A stretch of 64,000 bases of DNA from Planctomycetales bacterium (GTDB lineage Bacteria > Planctomycetota > Phycisphaerae > SM23-33), in contig JAUWNJ010000012.1 in assembly GCA_030612725.1 (NCBI GenBank), positions 29,452 through 93,451 on the forward strand, given 5' to 3'. How positions within the stretch are numbered: the stretch's first letter is position 1; every line of letters starts with the position of its first letter. The position numbers and the translations under genes are program-made. Of this stretch, positions 53,001 through 62,711 are shown one piece after another. The notes beneath the pieces were generated by a model. It made no database searches, had not been told where the DNA came from, and was given only the letters and a program-made list of their open reading frames with translations.

Positions 53001-53577
53001 GCGGAATATCAACATACTCGTCCTCGATACGCAGGTATATTCCAACACCGGCGGGCAGTGCTCCAAGGCCACTCCGCGGGCGGCAGTGGCAAGGTTTGCC
53101 GCCGGTGGAAAACCCATGCCCAAAAAAGACCTCGGCCTGCTGATGATGACCTACGGGAATATCTATGTCGCACAGATCGCAATGGGCGCAAATGACAGCC
53201 AGTGCGTAAAGGCATTCGTCGAGGCAGAGAGTTACGACGGGCCTAGCCTCATCATGGCGTACAGCCACTGCATCATGCACGGGATCAACATGACCACCGC
53301 CTTCGACCAGCAGAAGGCCGCCGTCGCGTCGGGCGCCTGGCTGCTGTATCGCTATGACCCACGCCTCACCGAGCAGGGCAAAAACCCGCTCCAACTCGAC
53401 AGCAAGGCCCCGTCGATAACGATGAAGGATTACGCCTACAACGAAACCCGCTACACAATGCTCACCAAGAGCAAGCCGGACGAGGCAGCCCGTCTCATCG
53501 AACTCGCCCAGCAGGACGTGGACCGCCGCTGGCAGATGTACCAGCAACTGGCGGCAACACCCGGCGGCGACAAGTAA
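50023..53577 (+). CDS. nifJ: Pyruvate:ferredoxin (flavodoxin) oxidoreductase
   Basis: The enzyme converts pyruvate and CoA to acetyl-CoA and CO2, with reduction of ferredoxin, in anaerobic metabolism. The 1184-aa single chain shows all domains in order. Residues 1-about 420 (domains I-II) carry DGNEATAYVAHKVNEVIAIY, YPITPSSGMGEHADAW and GAVHGALQTGSLTTTFTASQG-type segments. The gamma domain is next. The two [4Fe-4S] clusters lie in CIQCAKCSIACPHAAI and CTGCGACVHVCPAKN. The TPP domain carries the third cluster cysteine pair in CAGCGETPYVKL and NATGCSSIYGG, then GGDGWAYDIGYGGLDH. AAGGAAAGAGG precedes the ATG. Confidence 0.98.
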   Translation: MSKTDTKTRPVAMIDGNEATAYVAHKVNEVIAIYPITPSSGMGEHADAWSAAGQKNIWGTIPSVMEMQSEGGAAAAVHGALQTGSLTTTFTASQGLMLMIPTMYKIAGELTPTVFHVSARSLACQALSIFGDHSDVMAVRNTGFALLSAGGVQEVMDLALIAQASTLETRVPFIHFFDGFRSTHEIQKIELLTMDDMRALIDDDLVLAHRARAMSPDRPTLRGTAQNPDVYFQGRETVNPYYLDCPEAVQKVMDKFASVVGRQYHLFDYIGAPDAERVIVLMGSSTEAAQEAIEYLTAKGEKVGLLKVRLYRPFSMKHFLDALPETVKSIAAMDRTKEPGSPGEPLYLDCVNAMVEAGRDIKVLGGRYGLSSKEFTPAMVKAILDELAKPQAKNHFTVGINDDVTHTSLEYDPEFSTEGDDVVRAMFYGLGSDGTVGANKNSIKIIGNETDNFAQGYFVYDSKRAGAITVSHLRFGPKPIRSTYLITHANFVACHQWMFLERYDILAPAIEGATFLLNSPYGPEETWDKMPKSVQQAIIDKKMKFYAINAYEVAKATGMGARINTVMQTCFFYLSGILEQTEAVNKIKEAIKKTYGKKGDKIVQMNNAAVDQAIEHMHEIPVPDKATSKIEKPPVVPAEAPQFVQNLTAEIIAGRGYEVPVSKMPVDGVWPTATTQWEKRNLALEIPVWDPDTCIQCAKCSIACPHAAIRTKVYDPALLDKAPETFKSVDAKGKEFAGMKWTVQVAPEDCTGCGACVHVCPAKNKAEPDKKAINMASQLPLRGSERENYKFFLGIPDYDRGKLRINTVKGSQLCRPLFEYSGACAGCGETPYVKLLTQLFGDRAIIGNATGCSSIYGGNLPTTPYAVNADGRGPTWNNSLFEDTAEFSFGFRLTLDKQNEFARELLQVLAGKIGQDLVDGLLTADQSDEAGIAEQRKRVDALRAKLAGIKTPESTQLGSIADALVRKSVWGLGGDGWAYDIGYGGLDHVLASGRNINILVLDTQVYSNTGGQCSKATPRAAVARFAAGGKPMPKKDLGLLMMTYGNIYVAQIAMGANDSQCVKAFVEAESYDGPSLIMAYSHCIMHGINMTTAFDQQKAAVASGAWLLYRYDPRLTEQGKNPLQLDSKAPSITMKDYAYNETRYTMLTKSKPDEAARLIELAQQDVDRRWQMYQQLAATPGGDK

Positions 53578-53592
53578 GAGCATAGCGACTGT

Positions 53593-56500
53593 CTAATTCT
53601 TTTCGGGTTCGCTGGTGATTTCAGCGGCGGTCGGTTTGGCCTTGGCGTTCAGCCAGAGGCGATAGAAAATGTTGTTCGCCAGGAAAATTCTGTAGGCAGC
53701 CTCGTCGGGGCGGGTGTAGGAAACCACCTCGTCGTAGAATCGCCCGTCTTTTATCCTGGCCTGGAATTTCAGTATCGGAACCCGCCCCTGCCGTAAGAGA
53801 TGATTAAATTCCGGCGACTGCGGCGCGCTCAACAGTATCACGCCGATAGTATAACGGGCGATGCCTTTGGCGTCGGTCGTACCAACCATGTAAATATCGT
53901 ACGGGCCGTTGAAAATCATGTCATTCTCGGCAGTGCCGTCGGAGAAGTACTCGGCAAAACCGGTCATCTTCTGATACCGATACGTCGTCAGGTTCAGCCC
54001 CGGAAAGATATGTATCATCCATTTCGGCGCGCCTTTACCCCGCACCACTCCTTCGGTAGCCACAGTCTTGGCCGTACCGACGGGCACTGGATTGTAGCGA
54101 TAATCCAACAAGTTCATCACCATGTCGCGCAGCGAGTACGTAATCTCTTTATCCTGGCTGAACGTACCGTAAATGGTATTTCCGGGGAATTCCTGCGATA
54201 TCTGCGCGAGTATATTTTTATCGACCATCAGTTCGGTCAGATCGACTTTGAGGGCTACTCGCGTGTCGGCGTCGCCCAGGTCAACGGAGTATTTGTGTTC
54301 CATAATTCCCCCGTTAAGTCCGCATCGGTATCCGACGGCAACCTTGCCTTTTTCGACATGCACGTCGGCAATCATTCCGCGAGGCTCGAAGAACGCCCGA
54401 ACCTTAGGGTCGAAATATCGCAGACGCTCTATCTGTACCCGGCAGTGAAGGTCCGACTTCGAAAGAATCTCCCGCAGACCCGCGATTGCCTCGTCGGCCA
54501 GGCCGGCGAGGGTCTTGGTATTCAACGTTTTTTTAGCGGACTCGACACCATCACCCACAATCCATCGCTCCAGATCAAATGTGTCCAGCCTGGTGCAAAG
54601 CAAAGTAACCTTGCCGGACGGGTTGCGCATCGGGTCTCGCAGGTCCGCAACGACAAAACCATGGTTCGCACCGACAGCGAATTCAAATGAATCAGTCGCA
54701 AACCTTTTAATTCGCAGGTACGGCCCGTCCGGCGTAACCTTTTCGGCCATAACGGACCCATCGACCCGGCAGCGTTTTTTGTTGATAGTGGCTGAAGCAT
54801 TGTCGGCCTGGAGCGTTACGTAATCCAGAACGCCCTCCTCACCGTTGCGTCTGTAGAGGCCTTCGATAAAAATGGCCCCGGCTGGACGATACCGGGTAAG
54901 TCGCGGAAACAAACCGACCAGTCGATGCAGGTCCGAAACGCTCAAGGCTACGTGTACAGAGCAGGAATCATGGGTCTTCGGTAGCGTCGCATCGGCCCGC
55001 AACTGGAAAAAGCCCGTATCAATAAAGACGTCCCGCACCTTTATTCTGGAGAAGTCGGCCGGTATCGTCAGATTGATCCGCCCCACCGCCCGCTCGCCGC
55101 GTGGCTTGGAAAATCGGGCGGCTATGTACTCTATAGTCTTGCCAATCCGTTTTCCGACGGAATTCGGTTTTTGTCCCGGCGGGTGTTTCCGAGATGCTTT
55201 CTTGTCCAAAAACGCAATTCCCAGGCCTGTTGCGTCGAATTCGCCGGCGGCGTTAATCGCCTTCTCGTCGGCCTGGATTTTCCCCGCGAAGCGCATCGCC
55301 CCGTTGAGACCATAACGTTCAGCCAGTTTTGCCAATTCGGGAATAAGTGCCTTGGCCGTCAGGTCCGGGACCAATCTCGCCTGGATGTCCAGGTTCGCCC
55401 CAGCCACTCCCGGCCCAGGCCAATATGACCCTTCTGGCGGGGATTTCGCGTCGGCACAGAGGTGAATCTTCCCCGTAACAGAGACATTCGATCTTCCGAC
55501 GTCCAGCGAGAAGATATTAATCGCAGCCGTTTTTTCGTCGATTCCGCCCGCCAGACGAAGACGAAGTGCGCTGCCGCGAGACTTGTTCGGCAGTGCCTCC
55601 GAGTCGCCTCCGGGCAGGCTGAACTGAAGGTCGTCGGCATTGCAGGACATCTCGCCCGTAACGGACTCGTCGCTTATCTCTGCCCGCAGCGAAGCGACAA
55701 CAGAGCCGTGAATACCCAACGGATCAAGACGCCGAAGCATCGCTTCAGTGCAGACGGATTGCAGCAGCCAGGCGGCATCGGGAACACGGAGGCTTCCGGA
55801 GCAACGAATGGTCGAAGCGTCGGCATCGACCGCCGGGAATGTCAGAGTCCCGTCAAATTTCGCCGAAGCCGATTCAACCCGCACCGTGAGGCGGTTTCGC
55901 AGGTTCGGACCGAGCGTATCGTCGCTACGGAAATCCAGAGTTACCTCCGCCGGTTGTCCGGCGACCTTCCGGAACGACCGTCCTGTATCGGCCTGCAGTT
56001 GCGTAACATTAACGCTGGTGTAGAAGCGACTCATCGACTCCGAAAGCATCACGCTGACCTTTCCGGTGAGCGAACCGGCGAGTCGTTTTTTCCATTCACC
56101 CCCAGCCGGGATGCAGGCGAGCATCTCTGCGATACCTCGAACACCATATCGCCCATCAAGGCGAATGTAGCCCGATTCGACCTCGCCGTCAGCGCCGGGA
56201 ATAAAAGCCAATCTCCCGTCTTCGATGTTCACGTCCCAACGGGACGGACCGACATGGCCGGTACCAATCCGAAGCCGCACGTCGTCAAGGGCCGGCGGGT
56301 CGGTCGTAACGGTTGAACTCAAGTCCATTTCTATCGACTGATCGACCGGTTTGACGAACCAATCGCCCAGAGACATGCTGGTCCCTTTCGGCAGGCGGAC
56401 GTTGCGCAGACCCACCTTGTCATTTTCGATGAACCACTGCCCGCCGGCTTCCCCGTCCAGGCGAACATCGGGCGGAATTGTACATTTACCCGCCGAGAAA

Positions 56501-57987
56501 CCCGCAAGCAGATCGCCGATGGAATCCAACTCGACGATTTTCCAGCCTCCCCACCAATCCATCCCCTCCAGGGCGCGACGAACGTTCCGCAATGACCCGT
56601 TCCCGGTGAAGCGGTTTCGCCCTATTCGCAGTTCGGCCGGTCTGGACGGGTCCGTCCAGAGTCGCCAGGTATGCTTTTCAACGTTTCCGTGAATTTCAGC
56701 GGTCAGTTTCCTTCCTGCGGGCTTTCCGATATGACAACCGTTGCGAATGGTCGCCGCTGTGGCGTCGAGCGCCAGGCTGAAGGACATCTGCGATTTGTCC
56801 CCTCGAAGGGAGATATTGACGCCGACATTACCGTCGAATTCCATCCGTCCCGGAAGGGTCGGCGACCGGCCCGTAAGCAGCGTCGCAACGGTCGTCGGAT
56901 TGACCCAGCCGCTTATTTCCAGCGACCTGAGAGCCTCCCATCGTCCCGCCAGGGCGTCGGCATGAAGCCGTCCTCTACCTTTCAACTCGACACCGGGAAG
57001 GTGCAAGTCAAACGCACGAACGTCAATGCTTTCGTAAATCGGGTCGGACGTCGCCGTCAGTGTCAGGTCCGCCTTTTCGATTACCGGTATGGACGGACCG
57101 ACGGCTGGCTGGGCGTCGAGGTTTTTTACGCAAAGTTCCAGCGAAAACTGCCCCACCCTTCCGGTGCGATCAAATCGACAGTCCATCTGTCCCGACGCAT
57201 AACCCGAAAGCCGCTTCAACGGTAACGACAATAGACCCGGAAGGTTCAATTGTGAAATATCCACGCCCGCAAAGCGGAAGCTCGCTGCCGCTGCGACTCG
57301 ACCAGGCTCGCCGAAGTCCGGCGTACCTTCGTAAGTTTCGCCGGCAGATGCCTTCAGTGTTATCGGAGCGATTCGACCCTCCTGGGACAGTTCAGCCGAC
57401 ATTGTAACGGCCCCGACATTTTCAAGTTTGCCCGCGCGATACTGAAGATCGGACACGTCAAGCCGCAGCAAACGGTCGTGATCCGGGAATTGCGCCGTCG
57501 CCGTCGTCCGGCGAAACGCCATCCAGCCGGGAGGAGGCATTTCCATCAGAGGCCCCAGCGCAGCGACGTTGGCCTGTCCGTCCCTGTCGAACACCACGTC
57601 AAGACGAACGCCGGTCAGTTCCATCCATTTCAGTCCGCCGGTCCACAACATGCGTATCGGCGAAAGATCGCACCGAAGCGTTTCGACCACGACCATATCG
57701 CCCTCGCCGAAACCGTCGCCGTTACCGATACGCACGTCGCTGACGGTAACGCCTTCGGACCAGGACATCTTCAGGCTGGAGATGCTTACGGGGACTGACA
57801 GCACATCGCTCAGATCGCGTGCGATTTTGTCGGCAAGATATTGCCTGGGCGCCCACCACGGCAGCGTCGCGTAGAGAACCGCCAAGGCTGCAAAGACAAA
57901 TACGCCTGCGCGAAATACCTTCTGCCGACCGGACCGCTTCGGACGACGCCTGCGCCTGCGCGATTTGACGTGAGAATCTTCAACCAT
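53593..57987 (-). CDS. Giant AsmA/TamB-like envelope protein
   Basis: The 1464-aa protein has a short basic cytoplasmic N-terminus (KSRRRRRRPKRSGRQK), one membrane helix (VFRAGVFVFAALAVLYATLPWW), and a very long periplasmic repeat-like beta region. The start matches the AsmA/DUF748 pattern: DLSDVLSVPVSISSLKMSW, VSDVRIGNGDGFGEGDMVVVETL and LTGVRLDVVFDRDGQANVAAL. AsmA/TamB-type proteins are long beta grooves implicated in lipid transport between membranes. ATG 57987 is chosen because it opens the basic N-terminus and signal anchor. It is convergent with nifJ (15 nt gap) and divergent from rpoD. Confidence 0.8.
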   Translation of the reverse strand: MVEDSHVKSRRRRRRPKRSGRQKVFRAGVFVFAALAVLYATLPWWAPRQYLADKIARDLSDVLSVPVSISSLKMSWSEGVTVSDVRIGNGDGFGEGDMVVVETLRCDLSPIRMLWTGGLKWMELTGVRLDVVFDRDGQANVAALGPLMEMPPPGWMAFRRTTATAQFPDHDRLLRLDVSDLQYRAGKLENVGAVTMSAELSQEGRIAPITLKASAGETYEGTPDFGEPGRVAAAASFRFAGVDISQLNLPGLLSLPLKRLSGYASGQMDCRFDRTGRVGQFSLELCVKNLDAQPAVGPSIPVIEKADLTLTATSDPIYESIDVRAFDLHLPGVELKGRGRLHADALAGRWEALRSLEISGWVNPTTVATLLTGRSPTLPGRMEFDGNVGVNISLRGDKSQMSFSLALDATAATIRNGCHIGKPAGRKLTAEIHGNVEKHTWRLWTDPSRPAELRIGRNRFTGNGSLRNVRRALEGMDWWGGWKIVELDSIGDLLAGFSAGKCTIPPDVRLDGEAGGQWFIENDKVGLRNVRLPKGTSMSLGDWFVKPVDQSIEMDLSSTVTTDPPALDDVRLRIGTGHVGPSRWDVNIEDGRLAFIPGADGEVESGYIRLDGRYGVRGIAEMLACIPAGGEWKKRLAGSLTGKVSVMLSESMSRFYTSVNVTQLQADTGRSFRKVAGQPAEVTLDFRSDDTLGPNLRNRLTVRVESASAKFDGTLTFPAVDADASTIRCSGSLRVPDAAWLLQSVCTEAMLRRLDPLGIHGSVVASLRAEISDESVTGEMSCNADDLQFSLPGGDSEALPNKSRGSALRLRLAGGIDEKTAAINIFSLDVGRSNVSVTGKIHLCADAKSPPEGSYWPGPGVAGANLDIQARLVPDLTAKALIPELAKLAERYGLNGAMRFAGKIQADEKAINAAGEFDATGLGIAFLDKKASRKHPPGQKPNSVGKRIGKTIEYIAARFSKPRGERAVGRINLTIPADFSRIKVRDVFIDTGFFQLRADATLPKTHDSCSVHVALSVSDLHRLVGLFPRLTRYRPAGAIFIEGLYRRNGEEGVLDYVTLQADNASATINKKRCRVDGSVMAEKVTPDGPYLRIKRFATDSFEFAVGANHGFVVADLRDPMRNPSGKVTLLCTRLDTFDLERWIVGDGVESAKKTLNTKTLAGLADEAIAGLREILSKSDLHCRVQIERLRYFDPKVRAFFEPRGMIADVHVEKGKVAVGYRCGLNGGIMEHKYSVDLGDADTRVALKVDLTELMVDKNILAQISQEFPGNTIYGTFSQDKEITYSLRDMVMNLLDYRYNPVPVGTAKTVATEGVVRGKGAPKWMIHIFPGLNLTTYRYQKMTGFAEYFSDGTAENDMIFNGPYDIYMVGTTDAKGIARYTIGVILLSAPQSPEFNHLLRQGRVPILKFQARIKDGRFYDEVVSYTRPDEAAYRIFLANNIFYRLWLNAKAKPTAAEITSEPEKN

Positions 57988-58066
57988 TGTGACGATTTTA
58001 TCAGCGATTCGCCCGCGCGACAATACAGTAGCACCCGGCAAGAGCGTAAAGAATTGCGTAACGCAC

Positions 58067-58096
58067 TTGATTTTCAGGTAAAGAGTTTGATAAAAT
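58067..58096 (+). promoter_or_regulatory. Putative sigma-70 promoter of rpoD
   Basis: TTGATT at 58067-58072 and TAAAAT at 58091-58096, separated by 18 nt. The transcript would start near 58104, giving a 5' leader of about 100 nt before the rpoD start codon at 58208. Weak -35, plausible spacing. Confidence 0.45.
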
Positions 58097-58207
58097 GCAT
58101 TGCTTGCAGGTTTCCAGGGAGATTCAATTTCCCCATTAGGCCGGGCTATGTCAATCTCCGCCCCCCTTGGGACGGCGAACAGCCGCTTTGACGAGAAATG
58201 ATATACG

Positions 58208-59962
58208 ATGCTGGACGAACTGAGTAAAAATAAATCTGTAAAAGCGTTAATCGAACAAGGCAAGAAGCGCGGTTATCTCACTTACGAAGAGATGAACGAC
58301 AAACTTCCGGCAGAGGCGGTCGAGCCGGAACCGCTCAGTTCGTTGCTGATGATGCTCGATGAACTCGGTATCGAACTGCTCGACGCCGCCAATGTCCCCG
58401 CGGAAAAGAAGGCCGCCGGTGGGACCGAAGCCGGCGAATTCGAGACCCCCGGAAAGAAAAAACTCAAGTCCAAACGTTCAGCCGAGGAGTTGGTGGCGGA
58501 TAAGGTTCGCATCGACGATCCGGTGCGGATGTACCTGACGCAGATGGGAGAGATTCCGCTGCTGAGCCGGGCTGAAGAAATCTCGCTCGCCAAGAAAATT
58601 GAGATGACCCGAATGCACTTCCGGCGTCGAGTCCTCGAAAGCGACTACTGTTCATCTGCGGCGGTAGAAATCCTTCAGCAGGTTCACGACGGGAATCTCC
58701 CGTTCGACCGCACAATGAAAATTTCCACCGCCGAAAACCTCGCCAAAGATACCATCGGAAAGCGAATACCCGTGAACGTCCGAACGGTCAGGAATGTCTT
58801 GGATGCCAACCGTCGCGAGTGGGACCTTATAAACCGCAAAGGCACTTCTTCCCGTCGCCACAGGGGCGGTCAGCGAAGGATGTGGCGGCGGCGCAGACGC
58901 ATCGCGAAGTTGATCGAAGAGTTGTCTCTGCGAACTTCCAGAATCCAGCCTCTGATGGACAGACTCGTGCATGTTCGCGGGAAGATGAGCGAACTTCAGC
59001 GGATGTTAGGCACCAATAAGGTCAAGGTAACGATTCCCGAAGATATTGCCGTTATGCGCGAGGAACTGGACGGCCTGACCGACCTGGTAATGGAGAGCGG
59101 CGACCTTCTGGTCAAGCGGGTCAAGGCCATTCGCAAGGCGTTTGACGATTACGAGCAGGCCAAACGCGACCTGTCGGCTGGAAACCTCCGCCTGGTGGTC
59201 TCAATCGCCAAGAAGTACCGCAATCGCGGATTGAACTTCCTGGACATAATCCAGGAAGGAAACACCGGACTGATGCGAGCAGTGGATAAATACGAGTACC
59301 GTCGGGGTTACAAATTCTCCACGTACGCGACCTGGTGGATTCGTCAGGCAATTACTCGCGCTATCGCCGACCATGCACGTACTATCCGTATCCCCGTTCA
59401 CATGATCGAAACGATGTCGAGGCTTCGGAACATATCGCGACGATTGGTCCAGGAACGTGGTCGCCAGCCTACGATTGAGGAAATCGCCGAGGAGGCCGTC
59501 ATGAGCGTCCCCGAGGCGCGTCGCGTGATGAAGATATCGCGGCATCCGATCAGTCTGGACAGACCTGTGGGCGAGAGCGAAGACTCGTACTTCGGCGATT
59601 TCATCGAGGATGAAGGCGCTGAGAACCCGGTGGAATCGGCCGGTAGCGAAATGCTCAAGGAACGGATCGAGGAAGTCCTCAAGACGCTTACCTACCGCGA
59701 GCGGGAAATAATCAAACTTCGCTACGGTATCGGCGACGGATATACCTACACGCTCGAAGAAGTGGGACGGATATTCAAGGTAACCCGCGAGCGCGTCCGC
59801 CAGGTCGAAGCCAAGGCCGTTCACAAACTCCAGCACCCCGTCCGTGCTCGTAAACTCGAAGGATTCCTGGAAAAGAAGTCCACGCTGCAACAGACGGAAA
59901 TGTCTCCAGGCAAACCGGAAGCATCCGGAAAGAAGGCACCAAAGTCCAAATCCGGAAAATAA
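58208..59962 (+). CDS. rpoD: RNA polymerase primary sigma factor (sigma-70/RpoD)
   Basis: The 584-aa protein has region 1.1 (residues 1-70), region 1.2 DPVRMYLTQMGEIPLLSRAEEI, an Arg-rich non-conserved region (about 205-240), regions 2.1-2.4 from NLRLVVSIAKKYRNRGLNFLDII to YKFSTYATWWIRQAITRAI, region 3 beginning at MIETMSRLRNI, and region 4 with YREREIIKLRYGIGDG and TLEEVGRIFKVTRERVRQVEAKAV. Full region 1.1 plus region 4 identify it as the housekeeping sigma. The basic C-terminal tail extends about 40 residues past region 4. Confidence 0.97.
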   Translation: MLDELSKNKSVKALIEQGKKRGYLTYEEMNDKLPAEAVEPEPLSSLLMMLDELGIELLDAANVPAEKKAAGGTEAGEFETPGKKKLKSKRSAEELVADKVRIDDPVRMYLTQMGEIPLLSRAEEISLAKKIEMTRMHFRRRVLESDYCSSAAVEILQQVHDGNLPFDRTMKISTAENLAKDTIGKRIPVNVRTVRNVLDANRREWDLINRKGTSSRRHRGGQRRMWRRRRRIAKLIEELSLRTSRIQPLMDRLVHVRGKMSELQRMLGTNKVKVTIPEDIAVMREELDGLTDLVMESGDLLVKRVKAIRKAFDDYEQAKRDLSAGNLRLVVSIAKKYRNRGLNFLDIIQEGNTGLMRAVDKYEYRRGYKFSTYATWWIRQAITRAIADHARTIRIPVHMIETMSRLRNISRRLVQERGRQPTIEEIAEEAVMSVPEARRVMKISRHPISLDRPVGESEDSYFGDFIEDEGAENPVESAGSEMLKERIEEVLKTLTYREREIIKLRYGIGDGYTYTLEEVGRIFKVTRERVRQVEAKAVHKLQHPVRARKLEGFLEKKSTLQQTEMSPGKPEASGKKAPKSKSGK

Positions 59963-60043
59963 GGCACTCTAACAAAACTCGGTTCGTCATGTCAGAACTC
60001 ATCCTGCCTCGACCACGAAAGAAAATACCAGGAAAGAAATCAA

Positions 60044-61849
60044 GTGATACGAAACACTAGCACCATTATAGCAGAAAAAGAATCTCACCAGCCCCTCCGG
60101 TCGGCGCATCCGCTCGCGGCCAAGGCGAAGGTTCTGTTGAGCAGCGTGTTTGGCCCATACGCACAGGACGACAAGTATGGTAGCCGGACGATAAACCCGA
60201 TGGAGTTGTACCACAACCAGGTTACCAGAGTTCAGGGACCGTTCTCATTGCGAATGTTTCACCGTAGTTGGGGGCTGATGCTCATTCAGGCGAACATCGA
60301 GGTTCCTTGCGTGCTGCTGGACTTCCCGACACTCGACCGCTTCGTTCAGGAGATTCGTGACAACTGCTACGACATCGTCGGGATAAGCAGCATTATTCCA
60401 AACATTCTTAAGGTTCGGAAAATGTGCGAGTTGGTGCGGCAATATCTGCCTGACGCGACGATCGTCGTCGGAGGGCACATCGCCAACATGCCGGACCTCG
60501 ACGCTCGGATTGATGCGGACATAATCGTCAAGGGCGAAGGAGTGCGATGGTTCCGCCGATATCTGGGAGAAGATGAGGATCAATCCATCCGGCATCCCAT
60601 AATCCATTCAGGAATTGGGACGCGGAACCTGGGCATAACCATCAAGGAGAAGCCCGGCGACGTAGCTGCCACCATCATCCCGTCGGTGGGCTGTCCCTTG
60701 GGATGCAACTTCTGCTCCACGTCGGCAATGTTCGGCGGTAAGGGAAAATTTATCAACTTCTATGAAACCGGCGATGAACTGTTCGACGTGATGTGCCAGA
60801 TCGAAGAGGCGATGCAGGTTCAATCCTTCTTCATTATGGACGAGAACTTCCTGCTGCACCGCAAACGGGCGCTGCGTCTGCTGGAGTTGATGGAACGCCA
60901 CGACAAAGCGTGGGCCTTGTACGTCTTCAGTTCCGCCAACGTGCTGCGTTCGTACACCTTTGAGCAACTTGTGGGGCTGGGGATATCCTGGGTATGGATG
61001 GGCATGGAGGGTCAGGAAAGCCAATATGCCAAGCTAAACGGTATTGATACGCGGAAACTGGTGGGCGAACTGCAATCACACGGTATTCGCGTGCTCGGTT
61101 CGAGCATCATCGGACTGGAAGAGCATACGCCCGAGAACATCGACCAGGTAATCGACTACGCCGTCCGGCATGATACCGACTTCCACCAGTTCATGCTCTA
61201 CACGCCCATTCCCGGCACGCCGCTTCATGAGGAACTGTTGGCCGCGGGCAGGATGAAGCAACCCGATGAGTATGACGAGGCCGACATTCACGGGCAGTTG
61301 ATGTTCAACTACCACCATACCCATATTACCGGCGGGCAGGAAGGCGAGTTTCTTCGGCGAGCGTTCGAGCGCGACTTCGAAGTCAACGGCCCCAGCGTGT
61401 CGAGGATCGTCCGAACGACGCTGGCCGGTTGGAAACGCTACAAGAATCATCCGAACTTGCGGATCCGGCGTCGTTACGCATTGGAGGCCAAGGAGTTGGG
61501 GACCGCATTCTCTGCGGCGATTAAGGGCATCAGGCTCTACTACCGCAGGAATACCACGATACGTGCGAAGATGTCCGCCATCCTGAAGGATCTTCATCGC
61601 GAGTTCGGACTCAAGTCACGATTGTTTTCAGCCATGGGCGGGCGACACGTATTGCGGAAGATTCGCAAGGAAGAGAAGCGACTTGCCGCGGGCTGGACCT
61701 ACGAACCACCGACGTTCTACGAGAAGAACAACTGGTTCGGGGATCGAACTGTCCCGGCGTTGTGTCGTTTCGTCACACCCCGTATTGGGGAGCCTCGGAC
61801 AACGGCTACCCCTGCGAACAAGCAATGCGAACCGGTATCTGTCGGATAG
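60044..61849 (+). CDS. B12-binding-domain radical SAM enzyme
   Basis: The 601-aa protein begins with a cobalamin-binding-like Rossmann domain (residues about 70-190, with VGISSIIPNILKVRKM and IVVGGHIANM). It continues with a radical SAM barrel starting at CPLGCNFC (Cys217, Cys221, Cys224) and an accessory C-terminal domain with YKNHPNLRIRRRYA. Relatives include BchE- and Hpn-type methyl- or oxygen-transferring enzymes. Substrate unknown. GTG 60044 is the start, preceded by AGGAAAG. It lies 81 bp after rpoD. Confidence 0.9.
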   Translation: MIRNTSTIIAEKESHQPLRSAHPLAAKAKVLLSSVFGPYAQDDKYGSRTINPMELYHNQVTRVQGPFSLRMFHRSWGLMLIQANIEVPCVLLDFPTLDRFVQEIRDNCYDIVGISSIIPNILKVRKMCELVRQYLPDATIVVGGHIANMPDLDARIDADIIVKGEGVRWFRRYLGEDEDQSIRHPIIHSGIGTRNLGITIKEKPGDVAATIIPSVGCPLGCNFCSTSAMFGGKGKFINFYETGDELFDVMCQIEEAMQVQSFFIMDENFLLHRKRALRLLELMERHDKAWALYVFSSANVLRSYTFEQLVGLGISWVWMGMEGQESQYAKLNGIDTRKLVGELQSHGIRVLGSSIIGLEEHTPENIDQVIDYAVRHDTDFHQFMLYTPIPGTPLHEELLAAGRMKQPDEYDEADIHGQLMFNYHHTHITGGQEGEFLRRAFERDFEVNGPSVSRIVRTTLAGWKRYKNHPNLRIRRRYALEAKELGTAFSAAIKGIRLYYRRNTTIRAKMSAILKDLHREFGLKSRLFSAMGGRHVLRKIRKEEKRLAAGWTYEPPTFYEKNNWFGDRTVPALCRFVTPRIGEPRTTATPANKQCEPVSVG

Positions 61850-62257
61850 CGCAGGTATCGTGGATAAAAAGTCGGGAAGCATTCGGAAAACCTGCTATAG
61901 CAGTTCACGTTATTTTGTAGCGTTTGCGAACATCGTGGCACGGGCGTCCCGCTCGTGATTCGACTGTGCTTTTTGTCGGAGCATCGGTGGAGAAACCCGC
62001 CAACGTCTAGCAATGTCTCATACCGCACACGATAACCAACGGATTTACCGAACCCTATGCGTGGCAAGCAGAACGGTTCCGGGCATTCCCTGCCAAGCGT
62101 TAAAATCCGCAAATTTACTTCGTTTTCCCCCATTTTTTATAAAGATTCTATTCGAGATGTCCGATTCTTATTCACACACACACACGCAATAGTAACATAT
62201 ACATATACAGATTATCACCCCAGGGTCGGGCTGGGGTATTTTGTGTTAGGCTCGACC
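61850..62257. other. Intergenic region before the response regulator
   Basis: Over 400 bp without a supported gene. It has a CACACACAC dinucleotide tract (about 62174-62186) and an ACATATACATATAC stretch (about 62196-62209). A stem-loop ACCCCAG...CTGGGGT (about 62217-62237), followed by TATTTTG, resembles a weak terminator or leader hairpin. Confidence 0.6.
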
Positions 62258-62656
62258 ATGACCATCAACACGAGTAATGTCCTCGTCGTAGATGACGAAG
62301 AGTACGTCTGCCGTTTGATTGAGGATGTCCTTTCAAGCGAACCTGTCCGATGTGTGTCGGTGAACTCCGGTAAAGAAGCAATGCGTCTGCTGCTGGAGGA
62401 AAAATTCGACATAACCATCCTGGACCTGTTCCTGCCTGACGTCTCCGGTATGGATATGCTCGGGTTTATCTCCAGCCGGGGGCTTCGGACACGGGCAATC
62501 TGTATTACCGGTGCATTTTCCAGCATGACCAGGCAGAATGTATTGGGGGCAGGAGCCTTTGACTTTTTCGAGAAACCTTTCGATATATCGCGCTTTGTCG
62601 GGGCTGTACGGCGTGCCGCAGAGGTATGTACTGAAATCGCTGATTACTCAAACTGA
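62258..62656 (+). CDS. Single-domain response regulator
   Basis: The 132-aa protein is a bare receiver domain: acidic pair D12-D13 in LVVDDEE, phosphoacceptor D56 in ITILDLFLPDVSG, the conserved Thr in CITGAF, and Lys in FEKPF. No output domain is attached, as in CheY-like or phosphorelay intermediates. ATG 62258 is the start that gives a normal receiver. No histidine kinase is adjacent in this window part. A partner could be a distant kinase such as the hybrid kinase at 12647. Confidence 0.93.
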   Translation: MTINTSNVLVVDDEEYVCRLIEDVLSSEPVRCVSVNSGKEAMRLLLEEKFDITILDLFLPDVSGMDMLGFISSRGLRTRAICITGAFSSMTRQNVLGAGAFDFFEKPFDISRFVGAVRRAAEVCTEIADYSN

Positions 62657-62711
62657 CCATTTTTTTATATTGGCAATTCCAATATTCCGCCCATCCCATA
62701 CAATTCCCTGA

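Noticed and set aside
60044..61849. Radical SAM protein as hopanoid methylase HpnP
   Set aside because: The architecture is of the general B12 radical SAM type, but no HpnP-specific feature could be confirmed from sequence alone.
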